This document shows positions 1 to 9,997 of a stretch of DNA of 64,000 nucleotides, piece after piece. How positions within the stretch are numbered: the stretch's first letter is position 1; each line of letters starts with the position of its first letter. The notes below the pieces were generated by a model. The model was not told the DNA's origin and searched no databases. It worked only from the letters and a program-made list of their open reading frames with translations. Made by a program: the position numbers and the translations under genes. Source of the stretch: Alligator mississippiensis (lineage: Eukaryota > Chordata > Crocodylia > Alligatoridae); NCBI RefSeq assembly GCF_030867095.1, contig NC_081831.1:63316716-63380715 (forward strand), given 5' to 3'.

Positions 1-559
1 ATGCCAGATTGAACATGCATGCTATTTACCTCCAAAAAACATAATTACATGGGGGGGGGGTCATTATATTTATCCTATTATTTCTGACATATAAAAACAT
101 ATTTATCATATATGCTTTTGGCATAGACATTTCAGATCATGGCAGTAGAAAAGTGTATTTATTAGTGTGGCCAAGACGACTGTACTTCCCTCTGCAGTGT
201 CTATGACACAGTAAGCACATCTCACCGTTTATGGCAGCAGTAGAGATGGCCTGGGGAAAAGGGCACGTACAGAGTCGAAAACTATTTCAAATGCTGTGCA
301 ACACTGCTGTGTGTTAGTAAACATGCTCCAGGGAGGCAACAGAGTAAGGAACCTTCCAAATAAAACTTGTCTGTACCTACTCGGCTTACGCCAAATCTCC
401 TGACAAAAATGGGTTCCTTAAAAAATAAATAAATAAATAAATAGAATCAAATTTCTAAGTACCGATTTATGCACCTGATTTGCAGGAACAGTTGACACTC
501 AACAGCTTCCAGGGTCAAGCCTGGCTAGTCCTCTCCCCAATCACCTTGGAAAACGCTGA
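1..559. other. intergenic, no gene seen
   Basis: AT-rich DNA without a recognisable exon. It holds a ten-base G run at 51-60 and a short ATAA microsatellite at 421-443. The start of the CpG island follows. Confidence 0.6.
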
Positions 560-1143
560 GCAGCACCAGCGGTGCTATTTCCGCCAGGCCCAAATCCCGC
601 AGGAGCTGACCGTCTGCTCCCATTTGGAGGCGTTTTAAAAATGCTTCATGAGGGACCGGCACCTGCCCAGAAGAGTTTGCTACCTGACACCGCTCCGCAG
701 ATCTTTTTCAAGCGTGGCTTCGAAATAGGAACTTACATGGTGTCGTCTTCCAGAGTCCCAAACGGCTCCGGGGCTCCCCCCCTCGGCTCCAGGCTTTTCT
801 AAGCGGCGGGGGGCTGAAAGCGACAAGAGGGATGAATGTCGGAGCTGCCCCTCCGCGCTCCCGATTTTAGGACGGGCACACTTCTCCCTCCGGGGCGCGG
901 AAACCCTCTCTTGCCACAAGGACGAGGGCAGCGGAGGCCGCCGGGGGAGGGGGGTGCAGAAAATCTCCCTTCAACCGGGGCAGAGCGAGACTGCATGTGC
1001 GGGAGGCGCCGACCCAGCGCAGCGCTGGCAGGTCGCGGCGGCCCCGACAGGCCCGAGCGCCTCCCCCCAGGATCGGAGGCCTCGGGGAGCCGCCACCCCG
1101 GCGCGCAGGGGTCCCTCCCTCCGCCACTGCCCGCGCCGCTCAC

Positions 1144-1290
1144 CTGGCCCGGGCGGCCCCGCGGGGGGGGCGGCGGCCGCATGGGGAGGGGGCTCAGCGC
1201 CGGGGGGGGCCCGGGGGCCGCGGCCTCGGCTCCATCCCGCCCGCGCCTCGCCCGGCGCCGTCTCCTAGCAACCGCGCCCGGCCCCGCTAC
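1144..1290 (-). other. candidate first exon of a divergent minus-strand gene
   Basis: On the minus strand the sequence reads CCAG|GTGAGC across 1147-1138, a near-consensus splice donor, just downstream of the RFX-like site. A short open start at 1182-1180 (MRPPPPPRGRPGQ) runs into this donor, but the exon may equally be untranslated. The rest of the gene would lie left of the window. In mammals the gene divergent to ZC4H2 is, from memory, ZC3H12B, so that is a synteny guess and not an identification. Confidence 0.35.
1264..1272 (-). promoter_or_regulatory. RFX X-box-like half site
   Basis: CCTAGCAAC on the + strand (GTTGCTAGG on the minus) matches the RFX half-site consensus. It lies about 120 bases upstream of the minus-strand splice donor, where a core promoter would be. 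Confidence 0.5.
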
Positions 1291-1410
1291 CCTCGCGCCG
1301 GCTCTGCCGGCTGCTGCCCGCGAGACTCCTCCTCCCTCCGCTCGCCCCGCCCCGCCCGTCCGCGCCTGCGCACTGCCCCCCGCCGAGCTGCACGCGGCCC
1401 GGGCGCGCAA

Positions 1411-1422
1411 CGCGCATGCGCA
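1411..1422. promoter_or_regulatory. NRF1-type site
   Basis: CGCGCATGCGCA fits the palindromic NRF1 consensus YGCGCAYGCGCR at every position. Such sites are typical of CpG-island promoters. Confidence 0.65.
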
Positions 1423-1440
1423 TAGGCACTGCTTCCCTCC

Positions 1441-2130
1441 TCCCCCCCACCGCTGCTGGTGGGGGATGGTGCAGGGGTGTTGCTGTGGTTATCCCCTGGG
1501 TCTGATCCGGCCTCAGTTCGCGGGGGCGGGGTGCTGGGGCCAACAGCGAGTTTCTAGGCCTGTGACTGCAGAGCCTGGGTGGCCCTGGCAGGTGGGAGGC
1601 GAAGACAACCCCCATGTCTTCATTGCAGGGAGTCCCAGCATGGTGGGGCTGGCGTGGGGTCAGCCACCGCCAAACCACCCTGGGGGCACTCCAGTGCCTG
1701 TGAGCGCTGTGTGCCCTTGGGGGCTGGCGGGCCACAGCGAGCTCCTGCAGGCAGCCGTGGTGCTGTTGGCAATGGGCGCGTGGCGGTGGCAAGCCAGGTG
1801 CTCCCACAGGCAGCCGTGATGCACGTGGGGTGGCGAGCGCCGACCGGCCGTTGGCAACCACCCTCGGACACCAGCAGCGGCAGCCATTGGCAATCGCAGA
1901 CCACCTCTAGACGCCACTGACAATGTCAGGGGCGAGGGGGTGTTGGGTGGCGAGCGGCGACTACCCGTGGGAGGCACCTTTTCACAGGGGATGCACTGCC
2001 ACACTCAGGAAGCGCACGTGCACGCATGTGCACCCTCTACGCATCGCCAATGCCCGCGCCTGTGCTGTGCATGCATCAGCCACGTGGCCTGAGCGCCCCA
2101 ACCTGCCACACGCTGCAGCCGCCTGCTTCT
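1441..2130. repeat. GC-rich repetitive segment, related to a Harbinger interior
   Basis: The segment holds imperfect internal repeats: CAGGCAGCCGTG recurs near 1750 and 1808, and GGTGGCGAGCG near 1829 and 1948. A 27-base stretch around 2029-2055 containing CTACGCATCGCCAAT also occurs at 57437-57463 inside the large Harbinger element. It looks like transposon-derived sequence abutting the CpG island, although no terminal repeats could be defined. No gene is supported in it. Confidence 0.45.
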
Positions 2131-2400
2131 GTGAAGGGTTCATGGATGTTAGGGGCTGGAAGGGACCTCATGAGACCATCAGGTCCAGCCCCCCTGCACG
2201 TGGGCAGGAAAGACTGCTGGGGTCTTGGCCCTCCACCAGGCATCTCTTGCCATGCCCCTGCTGCAGAGGAAAGCAAAAACCCCACAGTCTGTACCTGGCT
2301 GCCTGGGGTTAAATTCCTTCTGACCTCCAGTATGGCACCAGTCTGAGCCTGAGCAGAGGGGTAAGATGACACACTAGGCAGGACGCTCCAGTTTTGGTCC
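2131..2400 (-). mobile_element. CR1 LINE 3' UTR fragment
   Basis: Reads as the reverse complement of a CR1 3' end: GGGCTGGAAGGGACCT at its left edge, then an ATCAGGTCCAGCCCC block and GGGGTTAAATTCCTTCTGACC further in, all standard pieces of reptile CR1 3' UTRs. It is 5' truncated and carries no coding sequence. Confidence 0.8.
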
Positions 2401-3349
2401 CAGCAGGAGCGCTGGCGCACCCCTGTCAAAGTCCCCAGCCTGGGCTGCAGTCAACATCCAGCGGCTCTGAAGGCTTAAAAACACCCTGACACCTGGCAGA
2501 AAAGGGAGGTTGTGGTGGGGGGGGGCAACCAGCAAAGCCCAGAAGTGCGGGAAGTCTGCATAGTTGAACATAGGCTTAGCTTCATCTAAATTGTCCCCAA
2601 ACAATGGCTAGCCAACCTCTTAAACACTTCCAGTTCAAGCTAATATCATACTGTGGTGGGGCATAACTTTGGACTCCGTTTTGAATGCTTGCGAAGGCAA
2701 TACTGCCATCCACTTCATGCACAGAGTTATGGACATAAGTTGCGAGCCCCTGGCCAGAATTCAGTGTCTTCCTCAGAGGCATCCTGGATGCTCCCACCCT
2801 GACACAATGACTTCTGTACAACTCCTGTTGCTGGGCTTGGCCAGTGTCCTTGCAGCTCCCCACAGCGCTCCCCTTCCTACTGACCACTGGCTGCCCCTGT
2901 ACAGCAAAGCTCACACTGCCCTCTGCTGACCCATGTCTGCTCATGAATTTCTCATGCAGGAGGAAAAAGATATACTGGAAGTAGAAATACCTGGGTACCA
3001 AGGCTAAACAGCGGCTTGGAGCCATCTGAAGACAATCTTTCTTAAAAGTAAATACTAATTTTTCATCAAGTCTGCTGTTTATTTTTGCACTTGCTCCTGT
3101 TTGGCTGGGTCAGCCCCTAATAATGGTCAGCTTCGTTTTCTGGTTCTCTTACGACAGCAAGAGGCTGAGATGCATGATACAGGAAGCTTACATCAAGCAT
3201 AAAAAACAACCCCCCCCCCATATTAATTTCTGGATTTAATTATTACTTATTCTGGAGAGCTTGCATGCAACAGAGGGCATCAGAGCTCCCAGTACTGGGA
3301 GATGTTTTCTCTTAATTTCATCACTTATTATAATCCATTCAATGCAGCT
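2401..3349. other. intergenic, no gene seen
   Basis: Mixed-composition DNA with short chance open frames on both strands and a poly(C) run near 3210-3219. No splice-flanked exon or protein family was recognised. Confidence 0.5.
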
Positions 3350-3585
3350 GAGATAATAATGATATTATTCTTATTATGTACTACTTCTCATCTATTGATC
3401 TCAATGTGGTTTAGAAAAGAAGGTAGTAATTATCCCAGTTTCACAGATGAGGAAATTGTGGCACAGAGAAGTTAAATCACGTATCCAAGGTCACATAAAC
3501 AGGACAGTGACATAATCAGGAGCAGATTCGTGGTCTCCACAATCCCAGTGTAGTGCCCTGTCTACTATCTCCCATTTTAAGCATC
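3350..3585 (-). mobile_element. MIR-type SINE
   Basis: Contains the reverse complement of the MIR core: TTTCACAGATGAGGAAA, then GTGGCACAGAGAAGTTAAAT and CCAAGGTCACA. Divergence from the remembered consensus is high, so the copy is old. Confidence 0.8.
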
Positions 3586-4010
3586 AGGAGTCCCCTTTCT
3601 GTCCATTAGAAAATAGAAACTGCTGCTGCATTTCTGGGTATCTAATATTAATATTTGATGAAATTTCAGCACAGGGAACATAGGATCATATCACAAATTA
3701 AAGTTTATTTTACACCAGTAAGAAATCAGATGAGTTCAGCTTTATTGATTTGGAGAGTACGCTTCCATAATTATAGCAACTCTATGATGAGTCATTTTGA
3801 TTGATCTACAACATCTCTTTACTAAAAGGGGAAAGCAAAGGTCTTTGCTTCTGGCAAGACCGACCCATCACCCCAGGGCTATTTAGATTATGTGACTAAA
3901 ATTTCTATAAATACATTATTTGTTCTGTAATATAAATATATGGACCAAATTCTTATGGGTCTCATTTATTCTTCCACTAAAAATTACTCATGAACAAGTT
4001 GAGCCCCACA

Positions 4011-4200
4011 GCTCTCAGGGTAGACAACTGCATATTTTATTTCAGCTCTTCCACAAATTTAGCATGTCACTGAAATAAGTCACTGAAGCACCCTGTACCT
4101 TAGTTTCCACATCTGCAAAGTGGAGATGATACCTATTAATGGAAGTTGTAAGATCCAATGCACAATACTTGTTTGCAATACCTTTGAGATGCTCCCAAGA
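4011..4200 (+). mobile_element. MIR-type SINE fragment
   Basis: Sense-orientation MIR: CCTTAGTTTCCACATCTGCA followed by AAGTGGAGATGATACC and a CTTTGAGATGCTC tail. It is an old degenerate copy. Confidence 0.65.
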
Positions 4201-5474
4201 CAAGTATTTAAAGAATCTCTACATTGACAAAGCTATAAGTATAATAAAAATTGCCCTTGTATTGAGTTAAATAGAAGCAACGTGTTCCAAACTCAAGTAC
4301 TGCAAAAGAACCTGATCTTACGCTCACTGAAATAAGACAGAATGTTTCCCTTGACTTCAATATGCTTAATGGCAGCATTTGTTTTGAAATATTTACCAAT
4401 TTCACTTTAAAATTGCTTAAATACGATAACTTCAAGGATCAAGCGTTTCAGAATCAACTCAAGGTTTTGGGCACATAGTTCCTGCTTATTTTTAGGAGTT
4501 TTGAAAATCTCAACTTGTGTTTTGGGTAACACTTGGGGGAAAAGATGGACAATAACTGGAGCCCAGAAATATTTGCAGGTGTAAATAAAAATAGATTGAA
4601 TCCTGAACTTACTGAAAACGTTGTAATCCTAGATCATTTAAGTACTGTGCCTTTGAGCCAATGCTTAAAAAGTATTTTACAAACATCTCTGCCGACACTC
4701 CCATGAACTATGTGTCACTCATTTCACAGGCAGGGGTTTCCCCTTCTGCAACTGCTGTGGTCCTCAGGAGCTTTCACCTTTCACAGGCATAGTCAAGGAT
4801 GCCAGTCTCTGGGGTTTACTGTGTACTCCCCACATCAGTTTCAGGTCAATGCCTCCTCTCTTCTCTCCAGGTCACTCACTACGCAAAATGGAAAGATATA
4901 TGGAAACATAACTATAAAACTATAATATATTAAAAAGTTGGCAGCAGCGGCACAAAAATTTGAGTCTTTAAAAAAACTGCCTTTGGACTATCCAATATGG
5001 ATTAAGAAAGCTAGAAGGATGCAAGCAGTAAGAAAGATTACAGTATTCCTGAGGCAACAAAATGAAAAGGGCACAGAATGACAGTCCTGTTACCAATCAC
5101 TGTCTTCTAGACCTCTGTGCTCTAGTGAACTAAGACTTGGTTAAAATGGCATGCATTGCCTGTGGACATTGGTAATCTCACACTCGTCCTGAATTAAGTA
5201 TCATTATCCGTCCAGAGCTAGATCCAAAGGAAACTGAAGTCAATGGGAATCTATCCATGGAATTCAATATGGTTCCAATCAGGCCCTAATTCATTTTCAT
5301 TGCTTCTGAAAGCTCTATTTCTTCCTCATTTATGTGACATGATGAAAATTCTTGCACACATGATGATGAAATAAAAAAAAAAAAATTCTGCCATCCTACA
5401 TGCATACTGAACTGTAGAGAACAATTGTTTATTTTTTACACATGCTTTCTTGTAAGAATTTAAATGATAACGTG
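4201..5474. other. intergenic, no gene seen
   Basis: AT-rich unique-looking sequence with no recognised exon or repeat family. The open frames at 4208-4435 and 4710-4925 have no features of real genes. Confidence 0.5.
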
Positions 5475-5690
5475 GGTTTTCAAACTCAAGATGATTTGCA
5501 ATTTAACAGTGAAATCTGTTCCACTAAGGAAGAGTCTCCTGAGGGCAGCAATGGAAACTTCATAACTTGGGACATTTAAAACTAGACTGGATAAAGAAAC
5601 AGACAATATATAGTAAGGAATAGCCTGTCTTTCCAGGCAGGAGGGGGATGCACCACTTTGGCCTTTTTTTATTTCTGATGTTAATAATTT
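5475..5690 (+). mobile_element. CR1 LINE 3' UTR fragment
   Basis: Sense-strand CR1 3' UTR signature: AAAACTAGACTGGATAAAG near 5579 followed by CCTGTCTTTCCAGGCAGGAG. It is truncated at both ends and noncoding. Confidence 0.6.
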
Positions 5691-7262
5691 TATAAATGAA
5701 ATCAATTCAGCTAGTTTTTCGACTCAGGTTATGGGTGGTTTTAGTTAATGCTTTGACAAACCTTATAGAGACCCTGTCCTGGCTGACAGCTCCTAGGAAC
5801 TGTTCCCTCAGAAAGTAGCAGCATTAGTTTAAATTCCTCCATAACTCAGACCAGACTCTTGGCCTCTAACTGAGCTGAGGATGAAGTTTTTCTCTGCAGA
5901 AAAAGAGGTTTCTTAAGGACTTGCCCAAGACTTTAGAATGGACTCTCCCTGACTAATGGAGTCCTGCACAATCTCAGATGCACCTGTCATCTCCCCACTT
6001 TATATTCCCAGTGCAAACTGCATTTCTTTGAACTTGCTTTCATCTGTATAAACACTGAGTACAAGGCATATACAATAAGAAATATATTTAATAAAATAAA
6101 TTATAACAACTTAAAAAATTCTCACACTGCTCTTCTCCAGGAGAAAGGAACACACATGGCAGATGGTAGTCATGTCACAATGCATTTCTGGAAGGTCCTC
6201 TGACAAGTGCAGCATAAGAACCTCAATAAGACAGAAAATAATAAAAGATGTGCATATGTTTCAACCCCAGTGGGTTTTAGAGCTCCCAACAACTGTGAGA
6301 GCTTTGCTCTGAGGAACTATAGAATTAGCTACCATTTATAGAGCACAAGAAGCAAATATGTATAGTTGAAGATTCAATACCAAGAAATCAATGGGTGCAA
6401 GCACATGTAAAGGCAAACATTATAGACAGTTCAGTCCATTAAAACATGAACACCATATGGAAGAGATGGATTTTCCAATCAATTTTTTTCTTAGTGGAGA
6501 CACAGAAAGTTGTTGTAGCTAATGGGGAGGCTCCCTGCTTAGCTAAAAAACTGGGAATATTTTAGCTAAATTTGTGAACGTCTTTGTAAATCTGAAATTC
6601 CTGTGAAATATGAGTTAGGACATTCACATTTTAAGTTTTTAGCCTTCAAATTTTAGCTCATAATTTACATAAAAAATTAAAACTCAGGATAAATATTGTT
6701 AATGCCGGGAGGGGTTGTCATCACCCACATCTCATATTTTATAATGAATCCTCCCTTCTCCTCCTGTCATTTCCTCAGTCTGCCTGCTCTCACTCCCTCA
6801 GTGTCTTAGCAACAAGAGCCTTGCTGGCCCACTGCAGCTAACTTTCCTCCTACCCCCTCGAATCAATTAGTTCATCTATTTAAATCACGCATCAAAGAAA
6901 CCTGCCTCCTCTGAATACATAGCTCTCTAACAGCCCAATCCTAAATCATTTAAGTCCATGGGAGATTGCCAGTTCATTTAAATGGAAACAGAATTAGGCC
7001 TGAAATATCACAGATCGTTATAAAAGCTGCATAAAGATGAAGAAGGCAATGATGCCTGTTAACAATCTATTTCTCTTTTCTTTTTTTATTGATAAAGATG
7101 AAATGTTGTTTCATAGGACAAAGTCCTTGAATAATGACCAAACTAGCATAGCAGTTCCCCCATTCACAAATGCCCTCTCATTTTTTATTCTAGAAATAAT
7201 AAATCTTCAGTACCCATAAACAATACATTTACACAAATTACGTTTGTATAATACAAATAAAC
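5691..7262. other. intergenic, no gene seen
   Basis: AT-rich DNA without a recognised exon. The 60-codon frame at 7037-7219 is within chance expectation. Confidence 0.5.
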
Positions 7263-8034
7263 TATGGCTGTGTGAAGCTTCAGTTGCTGATTCGATTTGG
7301 CGGAGATTCGGCCCGATTCAGTCGCCGAATCTCCAAATCCGAATTGAATCAGGAGACCCTTTCATCTCTCCAAATTGAATCAGAACCCTCCGAATCGATT
7401 TGGAGAGATTCGGCAAGATTCAGCAATTTGGACATAGACACAGCTTTAAGTGTTTTTTCTACATACCCCAAGGTACCAGGTGGCTTGTAAATGCTGAGAT
7501 GCTGGGGTGCATGGAGTGTGCCACAGAACCATGGGGGGCTTGGCAGCGGACCTTGAAGTAGAAGCACTTCTGATCCACTTCTGGGTCCGCCAAGGAGCGT
7601 GCGGGGTACCCCTCTCCTCCTGCTGGTTTGGCGACTGGTGCCACCTGGGTCTAGGGGGGCACCCGGGGTACCCCTGCGGCTGATCGCCTAGCCTTGGGGG
7701 TGCAGGGAGTGCATGCTTGGCAGCGGACCTGGAAGCTTCTAGGTTCATCACCGAGCACACAGGGGTTCCCCCCAATGCTCCTGTGGGATGCTCCATCCAC
7801 CCCACCATTCCAGCATTCACGAGCTATGCCTGGTACCTTGAGGTATGTAGAAAAAACATTTAAAGCTGTTTCTATGGCTGAATTGCTGATTCTCCAAATT
7901 AGCATCGAATCTTCAGATTTAGATTTGGCCAGATTGAATCAGGACAGTGATCCGACTCAACGAATCGAATCACTGTCCCCAATTCAGGCCGAATCCAAAT
8001 CTGAATCGAATACGGCCCATTTCACACACCCTCA
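7263..8034. mobile_element. hAT-type palindromic non-autonomous transposon, copy 1
   Basis: Terminal inverted repeats begin GGCTGTGTGAA at the left and, read on the other strand, GGGTGTGTGAAA at the right. The outer parts are full of GAATC/GATTCGG units. A second copy lies at 36182-36982 in the opposite orientation, sharing the ends and the TTTTCTACATAC segment that occurs on both arms. The GC-rich centre is itself an inverted repeat, so the whole element can fold back. No transposase is present. Assignment to hAT rests on copy 2, which has the clearer ends and an 8-base flanking repeat. Confidence 0.75.
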
Positions 8035-8413
8035 AATGTATTACCCTGAAGATTTAAAACAGGCTCAAAAAATCATACTTGATAAAAAAAAATAACATTT
8101 GCTATTCATTTCTTAATTTGTTGCATGGTTGAACAGACAGGAGGAGGCAGAAGTTATGTTCTGCAAGTCAACTGGGTTTCTAAACTCTCCTTTTTGGTGA
8201 ATTTAGATCATTGACTGTTATTGACACAGAGATCGTTAATAACTATAAACTTTTGTCTTTGTGAGGAGGAGAAAAGGGATAATAACTCATCCTTGGTCAG
8301 GTATCCAGACTGTAGCCATATTGGTCTAAAGGAAAAGGCAATCGGGACTCATAGTAGAGATGATATCTTTTATTAGACCAACCAGATTTTTGCAAAAAAA
8401 AAAAATCTTTAAT

Positions 8414-8446
8414 TGCAAGTTTTCAGGCACAAATACCCTTCATCAG
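8414..8446 (-). ncRNA. hammerhead ribozyme-like motif, left arm
   Basis: Read on the minus strand: CTGATGA (8446-8440), a short hairpin AGGG...GCCT, then GAAA (8424-8421) and ACTTGCAA. This is the conserved core order of a type I hammerhead (CUGAUGA, stem II, GAAA, stem III). The stem III and cleavage-site end is not convincing, so activity of this copy is doubtful. Confidence 0.5.
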
Positions 8447-8478
8447 GCACTGGAGAAAAGATTGTAAAAGTTCTCCTG

Positions 8479-9482
8479 TACCCGCCTCATCTTGAGGAGG
8501 TGCTCTTATGCCGCCTTGGAATGTGTGCCTGGGACTGGCCACTGTGCTTGTTCCTGCGGTCTCAATGAGGGCTCGTGTTCTCTCTGAGGGAAACCCCAAA
8601 GCTTTCCTGCCATGACTCTGATTGCTCTTTCAGTGGTGGGGTCCCCTCTGGTAGTTCCTTGCAGGCTGGTCGCACCTCCTGGCAGGTATTTGTGGGGCTC
8701 CACCTCCCCTACACCCCAGCCATCCACCAGCCTCTAGGACAGGCACTTGATAGTTGGTTGGCTCGCCCTCCGGTGTTGAGTCCTGCTCTCTCCTCATCTG
8801 CTGAGGTCCAGATAACTTCTCCCATCTCTATGTCTCTTCAGGACACTGGGCTGTCCCTGCTGTTCAGCTGGGTCTTCCTTTGTTGCCTGGCTGCCTGCTA
8901 TGCTACCTCAGCCACTCCTAACTCTGGAGCATCACCCATGGCCTTGACCCTTGTCTCGGGGTCCCTCTGGGCAATTCATGAAAGAAAAAGGAAAGGAAGA
9001 AATTAATGGAAAAGACAAAGTGAAGGGGCAGGGCATTGGCCTGACCCCACTCATGAGTATGGCGTCTGTGGCTCTTGTGGTCCCTCGACGCTGTCCTTGC
9101 GCCTTCACCCAGTTGTGGACCCCTCCGATGGGTCCATTCCCGGGTTCCTTGGCGGCAGCCAGCACAGCCTGTGCCCAGCATGGGAAGCACTCTCACCGCC
9201 TGTTCCCCGCTGTGCTTCCCCTGCTGTGTTTTTGCCACCGGCTTTAATTTCGGCTGGGTGGCATCCTGAGATGACATCATCCACCCGCGCCAGTTTTAGC
9301 CGGAAATAAAAGCAGCTCATGAACCACATGGGTGCTCCATCCTGACGTGGTTCGCCCATCTCTTCCTGGCCTGAAACAGGTAAGTTCGCCCTGTCTTCAG
9401 GGCTTTTCTGCAGGGATGGGCTGTATCTGTCCTAGGTCTTGCTGCAGGAGGAATCTCCCGCATCCTTGTTCCTGTCCCCCTG
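8479..9482. mobile_element. LTR-like fossil nested in the Penelope-like element
   Basis: About 1 kb inserted into the left arm; comparison with the right arm shows where the host element resumes. It is pyrimidine-rich, begins near TGTACCCGCC, and has an AATAAAAGC box near 9305 followed by a GTAAGT donor-like site near 9379. A partly similar piece lies at 52590-53385. The layout resembles a solo LTR of an old retrovirus-like element, but no family is recognised and clean ends were not resolved. It has no coding content and must be younger than the element it interrupts. Confidence 0.3.
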
Positions 9483-9875
9483 GGACATTCATATTTCACA
9501 GGATTTCACAGAGGAGTCAATAGATGGAAAACTCCTCTGGGCAGTCAGTTCATAGCTGGTATGGAGTCTCTTACCTCCTGTGAGGATCTGTCATGATGCA
9601 AATTATCTTGAAACAAAGGCAGGAGCAGGATTTTGGGTTTCAGGTGGTTACAGTTGCTTCCTGCTTAGGAAAATATGATGATTTCATTTAAAACATTGGC
9701 TAAAATTCGATATCTTTGCATCATCACAGATCCTCACAGGAGGTGAGCAGCTCCATGCCAGCTATGTACTGACTTCCCAGAGGAGTTTTCCATCTATTGA
9801 CTCCTCTGTGAAATCCTATGAAGTATGAACTTCCATTTCTACCCAGGAGAACTTTTACAGTCTTTTCTCCAATGC

Positions 9876-9911
9876 CTGGTGATGGGTGTTTGTGCCCGAA
9901 AGCTTGCAAGT
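9876..9911 (+). ncRNA. hammerhead ribozyme-like motif, right arm
   Basis: CTGGTGA (one change from CTGATGA), then GGG...CCC as stem II, GAAA at 9898-9901, and GCTTGCAAGT where stem III should fold. It mirrors the left-arm motif on the opposite strand. The changed core base and weak stem III suggest an inactive copy. Confidence 0.45.
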
Positions 9912-9997
9912 AAAGAATTTTTTTTTCAAAAATCTTGTTGGTCTAATAAAAGATATTGTCTCTACAACAAGTCTTGATTGCCTTATCCTTGGTCAGG

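Larger units (their letters stand above)
560..1440. promoter_or_regulatory. CpG island, probable bidirectional or minus-strand promoter
   Basis: Base composition changes abruptly from AT-rich to about three-quarters GC, with CpG dinucleotides frequent rather than depleted, unlike the GC-rich transposon interiors elsewhere in this window. It contains GC-box runs around 1343-1356, an NRF1-type site at 1411-1422 and an RFX-type half site at 1264-1272. There is no TATA box at a useful place, which fits a dispersed housekeeping-type promoter. The open frames on both strands are a by-product of the low stop-codon frequency. The gene served is not proven. A minus-strand neighbour is favoured because a good splice donor is present on that strand; an alternative upstream promoter for ZC4H2 14 kb away is the other possibility. 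Confidence 0.8.
8302..9985. mobile_element. Penelope-like palindromic retroelement with 12-base target duplication
   Basis: The element is flanked by direct repeats TCCTTGGTCAGG at 8290-8301 and 9986-9997. Its two arms are inverted copies: left 8302-8480 plus 9482-9612, right 9985-9719 read backwards. The outer parts share a GATATCTTTTATTAGACCAA block and the inner parts an ACTCCTCTGGGNAGTCAGT block. Each arm carries a hammerhead-like core. Long target duplications, inverted terminal copies and hammerheads are known for Penelope-like elements, which is why this family is proposed. No reverse transcriptase or endonuclease is present, so it is non-autonomous or internally deleted. About 1 kb of unrelated DNA (8479-9482) interrupts the left arm. 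Confidence 0.6.

Noticed and set aside
836-1819. 327-codon + strand open frame and its minus-strand counterparts
   Set aside because: They lie in the CpG island, are Pro/Arg/Gly/Ala-rich in all frames, and show no domain or splice pattern. Low stop-codon frequency explains them.
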